Source: Pseudomonas putida
GTDB lineage: Bacteria; Pseudomonadota; Gammaproteobacteria; Pseudomonadales; Pseudomonadaceae
Assembly: GCF_025905425.1 (NCBI RefSeq)
Contig: NZ_CP109603.1
Span: forward strand, 6,030,501-6,094,500
DNA length: 64,000 nt
Direction: 5' to 3'
Shown: one piece after another, positions 1-8,297 of the stretch
How positions within the stretch are numbered: position 1 is the stretch's first letter
How the letters are laid out: every line of letters starts with the position of its first letter
Position numbers and translations under genes: made by a program
Notes under the pieces: generated by a model
What the model was told of the DNA's origin: nothing
What the model saw: only the letters and a program-made list of their open reading frames with translations
The model's database searches: none

Positions 1-843
1 GCATTCCTGTTCGGGCTGTTCATCATGGTCGAGCGCAGCCAGACACGGCCGATGATCGACCTGCGACTGATGCGCAGCGGGCGCTTCGTCGGTGCCCTCT
101 TGGGCATGTTTGGCTACGCGGCCTGTGCCCAGGTGATGATGACCTTGCTGCCGCTCTACCTGCAAAACGGCCTGCAGCTGTCGGCCCTGGCGGCAGGGGC
201 GGGGATGCTGCCGTTCGCTGTGGCCATGCTGCTGACACCCCGTGTGGGCATGCGCCTGGCCATGCACTTAAGCCCGGCCCAGGTGTTTGCCCTCGGGCTT
301 TTGCTGGTGGGCGTGGGTAACCTGCTGTGTGCCTGGGCCGCTGGCTACGGCGGCTATACCGCTTTTGCTCTGGCGAGCGTGGTACTGGGCGCGGGGGCCG
401 GGCTGCTGAATGGCGATACGCAAAAGAACATCATGGCGTGCGTGCCTCGTGAGCGGACAGGCATGGCCTCGGGGCTGAGCACCACTACGCGCTTCGGCGC
501 GATTGTGCTGGCCATCGGTGTGCTCGGCGGCGTGCTGGCTGCCCGCAGCGGCCAGCTGCTGCACGAGGCCATGGCAGCGGTGGCGCCCGCGCACCTTGGC
601 CAGGTTGCCACGATGGCTACGCGGGTTGCCGCGGGCGACCTGCAGGCGGCGTTGGCCGTGCTGGACCCCGGCTTGCGTGAAGCGGTCGCGCCCTTGGCCC
701 GCCAGGCGTTCATCGGTGGTTTTGAAGCCGTGCTGCAGGTCGCGGGCGTCGCGGCGCTGCTGTTCGCGGTGCTGGTCGGCGTGTTACTGAGCCGACCACT
801 GCCGGCCCTGCAGGATGCGCTTTTGGCCGAGGGCCAGTCATGA
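1..843 (+). CDS. MFS drug exporter (DHA2-like), C-terminal part
   Basis: The frame is open from the first base, so the gene begins upstream and about 280 C-terminal residues are visible. The protein is a run of hydrophobic helices rich in Gly, Ala and Leu, with the short charged loops typical of major facilitator transporters. A long periplasmic loop near the end (residues about 180-230 of the visible part) separates the last helix, as in 14-helix DHA2 proton-driven drug exporters such as EmrB. It would sit in the inner membrane and export small toxic compounds; the substrate cannot be read from sequence. No partner gene follows in the same direction. Confidence 0.75.
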   Translation, partial: AFLFGLFIMVERSQTRPMIDLRLMRSGRFVGALLGMFGYAACAQVMMTLLPLYLQNGLQLSALAAGAGMLPFAVAMLLTPRVGMRLAMHLSPAQVFALGLLLVGVGNLLCAWAAGYGGYTAFALASVVLGAGAGLLNGDTQKNIMACVPRERTGMASGLSTTTRFGAIVLAIGVLGGVLAARSGQLLHEAMAAVAPAHLGQVATMATRVAAGDLQAALAVLDPGLREAVAPLARQAFIGGFEAVLQVAGVAALLFAVLVGVLLSRPLPALQDALLAEGQS

Positions 844-944
844 GGCAGCGTGCGCAATGCGATTGTTTCTTCTTGACGCGCAACTAATTCAATTGGCAAA
901 TGTCATTCACTGCGCGCCAACTCAGGCTGAAGAAGGAGCTTCAC

Positions 945-1412
945 ATGTTCAATGACGACGTACCTGCCCCAACCCTCGAACTGCCTCCCGGCGTGTTCCC
1001 TCCGATGCCAGGTTATACGATGGCAGACCTACTGTTTGTCGTGAACCAACCCATCGAAGCGCTGCTTGAGCAACACAATGTCGACCCTGGCTTGATTCGC
1101 GAAACCAGCATAGCCCTGGTCAGCCATGTGTATGCGGTGTTTGAACGAGAAGATGTCGACTACCAAATCGCCACTTGGTATCAGAAGCCATATGACGAGC
1201 CCTCCAAGCGTGCGCGCAGCGTCGAAATCATCTCGGAACAGTTCGGGGTATTTGCAATAAAGGCTGCCGCCGAATCCTTGAAAGGCTCGCCATTGCTGCA
1301 TCTGGGTAAGGACTTTTATATGACGTTCGTCAGCCTGGCGGGTACTTCCATCAAAGAGCACATTCTGAAGTTGAATGACCGCGACGACGGGGCATATCCA
1401 ACGCAGGAATAG
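945..1412 (+). CDS. Hypothetical protein, 155 aa
   Basis: I do not recognise this protein. The ATG at 945 follows a strong AGAAGGAG ribosome site with 6-bp spacing, so it is preferred over the in-frame ATG at 900. The product is acidic and soluble, with no signal peptide or membrane helix. It starts with a proline-rich stretch (PAPTLELPPGVFPPMPGY) followed by a predicted helical body with several aromatic residues. It lies alone between the MFS end and the siderophore receptor, both on the same strand, about 100-165 bp from each. The good ribosome site and coding character support a real gene; function unknown. Confidence 0.6.
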   Translation: MFNDDVPAPTLELPPGVFPPMPGYTMADLLFVVNQPIEALLEQHNVDPGLIRETSIALVSHVYAVFEREDVDYQIATWYQKPYDEPSKRARSVEIISEQFGVFAIKAAAESLKGSPLLHLGKDFYMTFVSLAGTSIKEHILKLNDRDDGAYPTQE

Positions 1413-1492
1413 GGCGCACGGTAAGCCTGGACGGCGGTGTGGGAGGCTCAATAGCGCGCGTGTGACGTGTGCTGCGCACAAACCTGAAAATA

Positions 1493-1511
1493 AATGAGGT
1501 GTTTTCTCATT
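1493..1511. promoter_or_regulatory. Inverted repeat before siderophore receptor gene
   Basis: AATGAG-N7-CTCATT is a perfect 6-bp inverted repeat 66 bp before the receptor start. It could be an operator. The right part (TCATTCTC) resembles a Fur half-site, but the full 19-bp Fur consensus matches only about half, so Fur control is a guess. Confidence 0.3.
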
Positions 1512-1576
1512 CTCGTTCGGCTTGTAGAGAAGGCCGGAATACAGGCCAGTCCGCCAGCACTCCACGGAGCGAGAAA

Positions 1577-3964
1577 ATGAGTTCGACCCCACAGCGCCAT
1601 CCATTGAATCGAGCCCTGCACGGCGCCTTCCTGGGGCTGGTTGTCAGCAGCTATGCATTGCCATCGCTTGCGCAACCGGTGCCCGCTGATCACAACAGCC
1701 CGCTACAGCAGTGGAACATCCCGGGTGGCCCGCTGGCGCCGGCACTCGACCGCTTTGCGCGCCAGGCGGGCATCAGCCTGTCTTACGATGCGCAGAGCAT
1801 CGGCAACCGCACCACCCAAGGCGTGCAGGGCACCCTCGAAACGCCGGCAGCACTGTCGTCATTGTTGCAGGGGACCGAGTTACAGCCGGAGCAGCATGGC
1901 ACGAATGCCTACCTGATCATTGCGCAAACCAAGCCTTCCGGCCCGCTCGAACTTGGCGCGACCGAGGACTATCGGCTGGCGCCTGTCATCATCAATGCCA
2001 AGGTCAAGGCCAATGCTGACGACGACGCCGACTCGGTGGTCGCCAAGGAGCTTTGGGTCGGTGGCAAGGTCGCGACCAGTATCCTCAACACGCCCGCGTC
2101 TGTGTCTGTCGTTACCCGCAAGGAAATGGAGCAGCGCAGCGTCAGCACCACCGAAGAAGCCCTGCTCTACACCCCAGGCGTTATCAGCGACTTCTATGGC
2201 TCGGACGATCGCAACGACTACTTCCAGATCCGCGGCTTCCAGGCCACCACCTACCGTGACGGCCTGACCCTGAGCTCGATGCGCGGTGTGCGCGAAGACC
2301 CTTACGCCTACGAGCGCATCGAGATTCTGCGCGGCGCCAACTCCACCCTGTTCGGCCCGGCCGACCCCGGTGGCTCGGTCAACTTCGTGACCAAGCAGCC
2401 GCGCTTCGAGCAGTTCGGCCAGGGCTATGTCACGTATGGCTCCTACGATCATGCCGAGACTGGCATCGATGTGGGCGATGCCCTGAACGACGAAAAAACC
2501 GTGGCCGGTCGCTTCACGGCCAAGATGCAGAACAGCGACCGCGAGTACGACCACTCGCAGGACGACAACCGCTTCGTGATGGGTGGCCTGACCTGGGCGC
2601 CGACCGACTACACCTCGGCCACGGTGATTCTGGACTACCTGAAAACCGACAGTTCGCCGAACAGCGGTGGTTATCCACTGGACAAGGAATACGACCGCAG
2701 CGATTTCTACGGTGAGCCCAGCTACAACTTCCACAACGTCGAGCGCACCAGCCTCAGCGGCAACATCACCCACGATTTCGACAACGGTTTCGTGCTGCGC
2801 AGCAACCTGCGTTACAGCGAGTTGAGTGATGACTTTGGCTACGCCTACCTGAGTGATAGCCCGTCGCGTGTTGGCACCACGATTCCACGCTACGTGTTTG
2901 GTACCGACAGCGACGCCGATCAACTCAACGGCAACCTCATGCTGCAATACGATGCCCAGTTCGAGCACATCGACAGCAGCACCCTGGTGGGGGTGGAGTA
3001 TCTCGACTCGACCACCACGCAAAGCTCCGTCTACGGCCTGGCGCCTTCCATCGATATCGCCAACCCGGTCTTCACCGGCGTGCCTGGCGGCATCACGCCC
3101 TATACCCGCAAGAAGAACGACGCCACGACCAAGGCTGTTTTCCTGCAACAGAACCTGTCGTTCTACGACCGCTTGATCGCGACCGCAGGTGTGCGCAATG
3201 ACGCCATGGACCTGTCCAGCAAGGAATACATCGGCGGCGCTGCGAGTGAAAACGACAGCTTCTCTGAAACCTCTTACCGCGGTGCGTTGACCTATATCGT
3301 CAACGATGAGGTTTCGACCTATGTGAGCATGGTCGAATCTGTTTCGCCGCCTCAAGTGGGCGTTACACCGCAGACGGGTCGGCAGTACGAAGTGGGCGTG
3401 AAGTATTCGCCCATGGGGATGGACGCATTGTTCTCCGCTGCCATTTATGACCTGACCCAGGAAAACGTCACCATCGCCGTGGTGCTGCCGAGCGGCATCA
3501 TCGAGCAGCAGACAGTTGGCGAGTCGCGCGTACGCGGCCTCGACCTGGAGGCCAAAGCGCAAGTGACGCAAGACATCAGCGTGATCGGCGCTTATTCGTA
3601 TATGGAGTCCGAAGTGCTGCGTGGGGCGCTGTATGACGGTTCGTCGCTCAAGGGTAAAGAATTCACCACTGCACCGAAGCATTCTGCTTCGCTGTGGAGC
3701 TACTACAGCATCCCTGATACTGACGTGAGCGTTGGGCTGGGGGCGCGGTATGTGGGGGCTTACTACATGGATGCCGCCAACACCAAGAAAAGCGAGGGCA
3801 CAACGTTGTTTGATGCGGCGTTGAATTACCAGATTGCCAAGGGGACTGACCTGGCGCTGAATGTCAGCAACCTGTTTGACGAGCAGCATGTGGTGGGGTC
3901 GGGGACGGCGAATTATTACAACCCAGGGCGGGAAGTCACTGCCAAGTTGAGTTACAGCTGGTAA
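1577..3964 (+). CDS. TonB-dependent siderophore receptor with STN domain
   Basis: Outer-membrane receptor of 795 aa that should import a ferric siderophore using TonB energy. The ATG at 1577 is chosen because it opens a signal peptide (about residues 1-32, ending SLA). Next come an STN domain (about 43-120), found in transducers that signal to an anti-sigma factor; a plug domain (about 165-270, with the typical DYFQIRGF and EILRGANSTLFGP motifs); and a beta barrel ending in an aromatic residue (SYSW). Receptors with STN domains usually sit next to fecI/fecR-type sigma and anti-sigma genes; none is present here, so any partner is elsewhere or lost. The ligand cannot be assigned. Confidence 0.88.
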   Translation: MSSTPQRHPLNRALHGAFLGLVVSSYALPSLAQPVPADHNSPLQQWNIPGGPLAPALDRFARQAGISLSYDAQSIGNRTTQGVQGTLETPAALSSLLQGTELQPEQHGTNAYLIIAQTKPSGPLELGATEDYRLAPVIINAKVKANADDDADSVVAKELWVGGKVATSILNTPASVSVVTRKEMEQRSVSTTEEALLYTPGVISDFYGSDDRNDYFQIRGFQATTYRDGLTLSSMRGVREDPYAYERIEILRGANSTLFGPADPGGSVNFVTKQPRFEQFGQGYVTYGSYDHAETGIDVGDALNDEKTVAGRFTAKMQNSDREYDHSQDDNRFVMGGLTWAPTDYTSATVILDYLKTDSSPNSGGYPLDKEYDRSDFYGEPSYNFHNVERTSLSGNITHDFDNGFVLRSNLRYSELSDDFGYAYLSDSPSRVGTTIPRYVFGTDSDADQLNGNLMLQYDAQFEHIDSSTLVGVEYLDSTTTQSSVYGLAPSIDIANPVFTGVPGGITPYTRKKNDATTKAVFLQQNLSFYDRLIATAGVRNDAMDLSSKEYIGGAASENDSFSETSYRGALTYIVNDEVSTYVSMVESVSPPQVGVTPQTGRQYEVGVKYSPMGMDALFSAAIYDLTQENVTIAVVLPSGIIEQQTVGESRVRGLDLEAKAQVTQDISVIGAYSYMESEVLRGALYDGSSLKGKEFTTAPKHSASLWSYYSIPDTDVSVGLGARYVGAYYMDAANTKKSEGTTLFDAALNYQIAKGTDLALNVSNLFDEQHVVGSGTANYYNPGREVTAKLSYSW

Positions 3965-4030
3965 TACAAGGCATCCGCAGGTTACAGGTTCGCTTCGCCC
4001 ACAGCCTTGTGTGTGAGGTTTTTCAAATGA

Positions 4031-4050
4031 GAGACTAAGTAGTCGATCTA
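4031..4050. promoter_or_regulatory. Probable TetR operator before the TetR gene
   Basis: GAGACTAAGTAGTCGATCTA agrees at 14 of 20 positions with the palindrome at 8224-8243 between the ABC exporter and hydrolase genes, including the whole AGACTAAGT half. It lies 44 bp before the TetR start, suggesting autoregulation and control of both loci by the same repressor (inference). Confidence 0.5.
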
Positions 4051-4093
4051 ATCCGTGCGATTGCAGGTCGGCACCTGCAACCACGGAGAACAC

Positions 4094-4684
4094 ATGAGAA
4101 AGGTCGACCCTGAGAAACACCAGGCCAAGCTGCAGCAAATCCTCGGCGCCGCTGTGGCGTGCTTTGCCGAGAAAGGTTTTCGAGGCACTTCGACCAACGA
4201 GATCTGTGCAGCGGCGGGCATGAGCCCAGGCAACCTGTTCCACTACTTCCCCAACAAACAGGCCGTGATCGAGGCCATTGTGGAGGAAGACCGGCGTGAA
4301 ATGAGCGAACGCTTCGCCCAACTTGCCGAAGAGCCCGATGCCATTCGGGCTATCGAGCAATTGGCAAAGGGCCTGCTCAAGCAGTGCGCCGACCCTGTCT
4401 ACGCCAAGATCGGCGTCGAGGTCGTTGCCGAGAGCATGCGCAACCCCGAGATGGCAACCTTGGTCGCTGCCAGCGAGGCGTCGATCAAGGGCGATCTGGT
4501 TACGCTTTTGCGGCGGGGCATCGCCCAAGGTCAGATTGATGCATCCCTGGACCCGAAGATCGCTGCTACATGGCTCATCGCGCTCATTGACGGTGCAGTC
4601 TCCCGCTCCGTGCTGGACCGGGACTTCAAGCTCAAAGCCTATGCGCCAACGCTGATGCGCATGATCCGGCGCTTTCTCGAATAA
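4094..4684 (+). CDS. TetR-family transcriptional regulator
   Basis: Regulator of 196 aa. The N-terminal helix-turn-helix (about residues 10-57) carries the family pattern: ILGAAVACFAEKGFRGTS, then GMSPGNLFHYFPNKQAV. The C-terminal part is an all-helical ligand-binding and dimer domain. The ATG at 4094 follows ACGGAGA and is preferred over an in-frame start at 4055. Its end faces the convergent MFS exporter with a 16-bp gap. The operator-like site upstream matches the one at the ABC exporter/hydrolase promoter, so it probably represses itself and that divergent pair and is released by a toxic ligand. The ligand is unknown. Confidence 0.87.
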   Translation: MRKVDPEKHQAKLQQILGAAVACFAEKGFRGTSTNEICAAAGMSPGNLFHYFPNKQAVIEAIVEEDRREMSERFAQLAEEPDAIRAIEQLAKGLLKQCADPVYAKIGVEVVAESMRNPEMATLVAASEASIKGDLVTLLRRGIAQGQIDASLDPKIAATWLIALIDGAVSRSVLDRDFKLKAYAPTLMRMIRRFLE

Positions 4685-4700
4685 GGCCTTGCACCCTGTT

Positions 4701-6209
4701 CTACCGCGTGCAGGCCGGCTGCTGCATGGCCCCCGATTGGGCGTGCTGGCGGACCACGCGTTGGGCCGCAAACAGGGCGAACAGGGGCGCCAATGCGAAC
4801 ACGCCAAACAGCCAACCTGCAGCGCTTGCCGTGCCCACGATACCGCCTGGGTCAGTAAGCCCGGCAAGGTTTGCCACCATGCCGGCCAGCGCTGCGCCGA
4901 GCGCAGTGGCGAACAGTTGCACGGTGGTGATGGACGCCGCAGCCAAGTCCTGCTCGCCAGCCGACGCGACCTGAAACACGCGGGTTAGCAAATGCGGCCA
5001 CGCCAGGCCCACTCCCAACCCGATGGCTACCAGTGCGAGGCAGATCGGCGTCATGCTTTGCCAGCCACCTGCACTTTCGGTTCGCATCAAAACGGCAAGT
5101 GTCACCATGCCAGCCAACCCAAGGATCGGGCCGGCGAGGATGGCGCGCCTGATGCCGTTGCCACTTGCCCCGGCACTGGCAAGGGACCCCAGCGTCCACC
5201 CGGCTGCCATGAGCGCGGCGAGATAGCCGGCGGCGAGGGGGGATTGATGGTGGAGCACCTGGAGGAACAGCGGCACGAAAATCTCGCCACTGGTCACGGC
5301 GACGGCCAGCAGCGACATCGTCGCATACAGTGCCCCCAGCGCCGATGTGATGCTGAATGCACCTGTTGGCAGCAGTCGGTGACGTGAGCGGCTTTCGGTC
5401 CCTATCAGCAAGGCTGTGAGGATAACGGCGGCGCCAAGGCCGGCGATGTTCCAGAGCACGCTGGGCGAGACGCTGCCGGCTGAAACGGCGAGCACTGCCG
5501 ACGTCAGAAACACCAATTGGACCAGTGGCAGCGGCGCGCGGCCTGAGCGTTCAGCGCTGCGTTTGGGCAGCACGATGCCAGCCAGCAGCGCAAACAACAC
5601 GGCGACCGGGATAAGCGACCAAAAAGCGGCGCGCCAGGCGCCAAGCTCAGCGAAGATACCGCCGACTGCTGGGCCCACCAACGTCGCCACCCCCCACATG
5701 CCCGAGACCAGCGCCATCGCCCGTGGCCACAGGGCTTCAGCGAAAACCAGCCGGATCATGGCGTAAGAAAGGGCGAACAGAAAACCGCCGCCGAGCCCCT
5801 GAACAAGGCGGCCGGCCAACATGATCGGCATCGATGGGGCAAACGCACACAGCAGGGCGCCGCTGGCAAACACCAGCGTGGCGACGATGTAGGCGCCACG
5901 CGGCCCCGCACCGCCCAGCAACCTCGCCGACAGTGCCGAGCCGAGGATGGAAGCGGCGACGAACAGCGTGGTATTCCATGCGTAATAGTCGATGCCGCCG
6001 ATGTCCCTGACCACTGAAGGCAGAATCGTGGTCGCAATGTAGACGTTGATCGCATGGAGCACGACGCCCCCGGCCAATGCCAGCGAGCGCACGCCATTCG
6101 CGCCTGACAGCAGGTCAGCCCAGCCCGCACTGGCCGGGCGGTTATCCACAGGCGCTGCTGCTGACTCGGATTGCGAGCTGGTGTCAGGAGAGGCGTGATG
6201 CTTGTTCAT
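4701..6209 (-). CDS. MFS multidrug exporter
   Basis: Inner-membrane transporter of 502 aa with a cytoplasmic N-terminus of about 45 residues followed by about 14 hydrophobic helices. The loop GRLVQGLGGGFLFALSY is typical of drug:proton antiporters of the DHA families. The ATG at 6209 is chosen because a promoter lies at 6275-6305, so the longer frame starting at 6272 would begin at or before the transcription start; GTGGAG precedes 6209. The promoter has a 19-bp spacer holding a SoxR-like palindrome, which points to induction by redox-active compounds. It follows the ABC exporter on the same strand but appears separately controlled. Confidence 0.82.
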   Translation of the reverse strand: MNKHHASPDTSSQSESAAAPVDNRPASAGWADLLSGANGVRSLALAGGVVLHAINVYIATTILPSVVRDIGGIDYYAWNTTLFVAASILGSALSARLLGGAGPRGAYIVATLVFASGALLCAFAPSMPIMLAGRLVQGLGGGFLFALSYAMIRLVFAEALWPRAMALVSGMWGVATLVGPAVGGIFAELGAWRAAFWSLIPVAVLFALLAGIVLPKRSAERSGRAPLPLVQLVFLTSAVLAVSAGSVSPSVLWNIAGLGAAVILTALLIGTESRSRHRLLPTGAFSITSALGALYATMSLLAVAVTSGEIFVPLFLQVLHHQSPLAAGYLAALMAAGWTLGSLASAGASGNGIRRAILAGPILGLAGMVTLAVLMRTESAGGWQSMTPICLALVAIGLGVGLAWPHLLTRVFQVASAGEQDLAAASITTVQLFATALGAALAGMVANLAGLTDPGGIVGTASAAGWLFGVFALAPLFALFAAQRVVRQHAQSGAMQQPACTR

Positions 6210-6274
6210 GTCGGCTCCACTTCGTAAGTTCACCCGCCGCGGCGAGCAGGGTTTGCGAAGGCAAACCGACAACC

Positions 6275-6305
6275 CTTATAAAACCTCAGGTTAAGGTGAG
6301 GTCAA
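6275..6305 (-). promoter_or_regulatory. SoxR/MerR-type promoter of the MFS exporter
   Basis: On the minus strand: TTGACC (6305-6300), a 19-bp spacer, TATAAG (6280-6275). The long 19-bp spacer is the hallmark of MerR-family promoters. The spacer region contains CCTCACCTTAACCTGAGG, matching 15 of 18 positions of the SoxR site CCTCAAGTTAACTTGAGG. The -35 overlaps the stop codon of the upstream ABC exporter gene. Confidence 0.65.
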
Positions 6306-8101
6306 GCGGCATTTGCATTCATGTTCGCGATGAGCCCGGCATAAACCCCGTTGAGGTGCTCCAGCTCGGTGTGCGTGCCGCATTCAACAACGCGGCCATG
6401 CTGGAGAACGACGATCTGATCAGCATGCCGAATGGTGGAGAGGCGGTGTGCAATGGTGATGGTGGTTCGACCTTTTGACAGGGCCGCCAGGGCCACTTCC
6501 ATGGCGCGTTCGGTTTTTGTGTCCAACGCACTGGTCGCTTCATCGAGCAGCAGGATCGGCGGGTTGCGCAAGATCGTGCGTGCGAGCGCAAGGCGCTGCT
6601 TTTCTCCCCCCGAGAAGCGGTATCCGCGATCGCCAACCAGCGTGTCATAGCCTTGGGGCAAGGCCGACAGGCTGTCGTGGATTTGCGCGATCTTGGCCGC
6701 CGCGATCAACTCTTCATCGGTGGCGTCGGGTTTTGCGAAGCGAAGGTTTTCCGCCACGGAGGCGTAGAGCAGATAGGGTTCCTGGGTGACGACGCCCAGC
6801 ATATCGGTCACTGTTTCAAAACTCAGCGTGCGCACATCCACGCCGTCATAGCGGATTTCACCGGCCGAAACGTCGTAAAGGCGCGCCAGAAGGTACCCCA
6901 GCGTGGTCTTGCCCGACCCTGTGGAGCCTACGATGGCGACGCTGGAGCCGGCTGGAATATCGATGGATACATCCGACAGCGTCGGTTGCAGGTTAGCTGG
7001 GTAAGAGAAACTGACGTTTCTCAGTTGCACCGCGCCTTGCATGTGCTGCCGATCCAAGGTGATGGCATCGGGTTTTTCGGTGATTTCTACGGGCTGGTCG
7101 AGATACTCGAAAACGCGGGTGAACAAGGCGCGGGTGGTGCGCATTTCACGGCCGATCTCCAGTAACCCTTCCAACGGCCAGAGCAACTGCTCCTGCAGCG
7201 CGATCATTGCCACCAGCGTGCCGATCGTGGCCGGAGCCCCCGCATTCATCAAAAAGCCGCCCAGCAACAGGGTGAGTGCAGGGAACATCGACAACATCAG
7301 CAGGATCAACTGCCACTGCCACTCTCCTGCGGTGTGGGAGCGCACTTCCAGGCTTGCGACCTCTTTCGAGGTACGCGTGAAGCGTTGGGTCAAATGTGCA
7401 GCGCGCCCCAGGGTACGCGCCAGGATCACACCCGAAATCGACAGCGACTCTTGAACCGCTGCAGACATATCGCCAAGGCGCACCTGCTGTTCGTGGGTAA
7501 TGGTTTCGCGCAGCTTGCCGACGCGGTCGCTGAGCAGCAGGGAGATCGGCACCGCAATCATTGAAAACAACGCAAGCCGCCAGTCGAGCAGAAACATGGC
7601 GATGGTGGTCATCACCACGATGCTGAAGTTACGCGCCAACTCGTTGGCGGTATGGGTGACGAGTGTTTGCAGGCCGCCGATATCGCTGGCGATACGTGAT
7701 TGGATTTCGCCAGAGCGTGTTGCCGTGAAGAACGACAACGAGAGCGATTGCAGGTGTGAGTAAAGCCTCACACGCAGGTCATGCATGATCGACTGGCCGA
7801 TCTTCGTCGACATCACAATTTGCAGCGTGCTCAGCCCGGCAGTCAAAGCGGCAACACCAATCAGCCCACCCGCCAGGTACACCAGCAGGCGCATGTTCGC
7901 CTCGGGTAACGCCTCGTCAATAATCGCCCGCAGCAGGAAAGGAGAAGCCATGCCGATCGCCGAGCACACCAGGATCAGGCAGATGACCCGCGCAATCTGC
8001 ATTTTGTAGGGGATGAACAACGCGATGATCCGGCTTGCCGAGACATGCTTGGCTGCAAGGTCATGGTAGGTGTCGGCTTTTGCTTTGCCATGTTCAGTCA
8101 T
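6302..8101 (-). CDS. ABC-type exporter, fused membrane and ATPase domains
   Basis: Half-transporter of 599 aa, normal length for the MsbA/LmrA type, working as a homo- or heterodimer in the inner membrane. Six helices fill residues about 25-310. The ATPase domain has Walker A GSTGSGKTT, Q-loop VVTQEPYLL, signature FSGGEKQR, Walker B ILLLDEATSALD and the switch histidine in IAHRLSTI. ATG 8101 is the first ATG; an upstream in-frame GTG at 8206 would start only about 20 bp from the operator. Divergent from the hydrolase across a palindromic operator at 8224-8243. Likely exports a drug or lipid-like compound; substrate unknown. Confidence 0.87.
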   Translation of the reverse strand: MTEHGKAKADTYHDLAAKHVSASRIIALFIPYKMQIARVICLILVCSAIGMASPFLLRAIIDEALPEANMRLLVYLAGGLIGVAALTAGLSTLQIVMSTKIGQSIMHDLRVRLYSHLQSLSLSFFTATRSGEIQSRIASDIGGLQTLVTHTANELARNFSIVVMTTIAMFLLDWRLALFSMIAVPISLLLSDRVGKLRETITHEQQVRLGDMSAAVQESLSISGVILARTLGRAAHLTQRFTRTSKEVASLEVRSHTAGEWQWQLILLMLSMFPALTLLLGGFLMNAGAPATIGTLVAMIALQEQLLWPLEGLLEIGREMRTTRALFTRVFEYLDQPVEITEKPDAITLDRQHMQGAVQLRNVSFSYPANLQPTLSDVSIDIPAGSSVAIVGSTGSGKTTLGYLLARLYDVSAGEIRYDGVDVRTLSFETVTDMLGVVTQEPYLLYASVAENLRFAKPDATDEELIAAAKIAQIHDSLSALPQGYDTLVGDRGYRFSGGEKQRLALARTILRNPPILLLDEATSALDTKTERAMEVALAALSKGRTTITIAHRLSTIRHADQIVVLQHGRVVECGTHTELEHLNGVYAGLIANMNANAA

Positions 8102-8223
8102 GTGTATTCCGGCCCTGTAGGCGCTGAATGGTTGCTCACCCTCGGTGAGCGTTGCTTGTATCGATTTCCCTGAGCCGAGGCCGCAACGGCGCTCTGGACG
8201 CTCCACTCGGCGCGAGTGTATTC

Positions 8224-8243
8224 TAGACTAAGTGCTTAGTCTA
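8224..8243. promoter_or_regulatory. Palindromic operator between ABC exporter and hydrolase
   Basis: TAGACTAAGTGCTTAGTCTA has perfect 9-bp arms around a 2-bp centre. It overlaps a likely plus-strand -10 (TATAAA, 8242-8247) and a minus-strand TAGAAT, so a bound repressor would block both divergent genes. It shares its half-site with the site before the TetR gene at 4094. Confidence 0.65.
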
Positions 8244-8297
8244 TAAATCGCAAAGGGATGAGCCGAGCGGCTTGTTCCGGTGCAAGGGGAGGTTGGA

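Noticed and set aside
1549..1563. GTCCGCCAGCACTCC resembles a piece of tmRNA (14 of 15 bases)
   Set aside because: No other ssrA-like sequence surrounds it and it lies in the receptor leader, so chance is more likely.
1880..4867. 995-codon open frame on the minus strand across the siderophore receptor and TetR genes
   Set aside because: It is antisense to two well-recognised genes and reflects GC-rich codon bias; its own product shows no family pattern.
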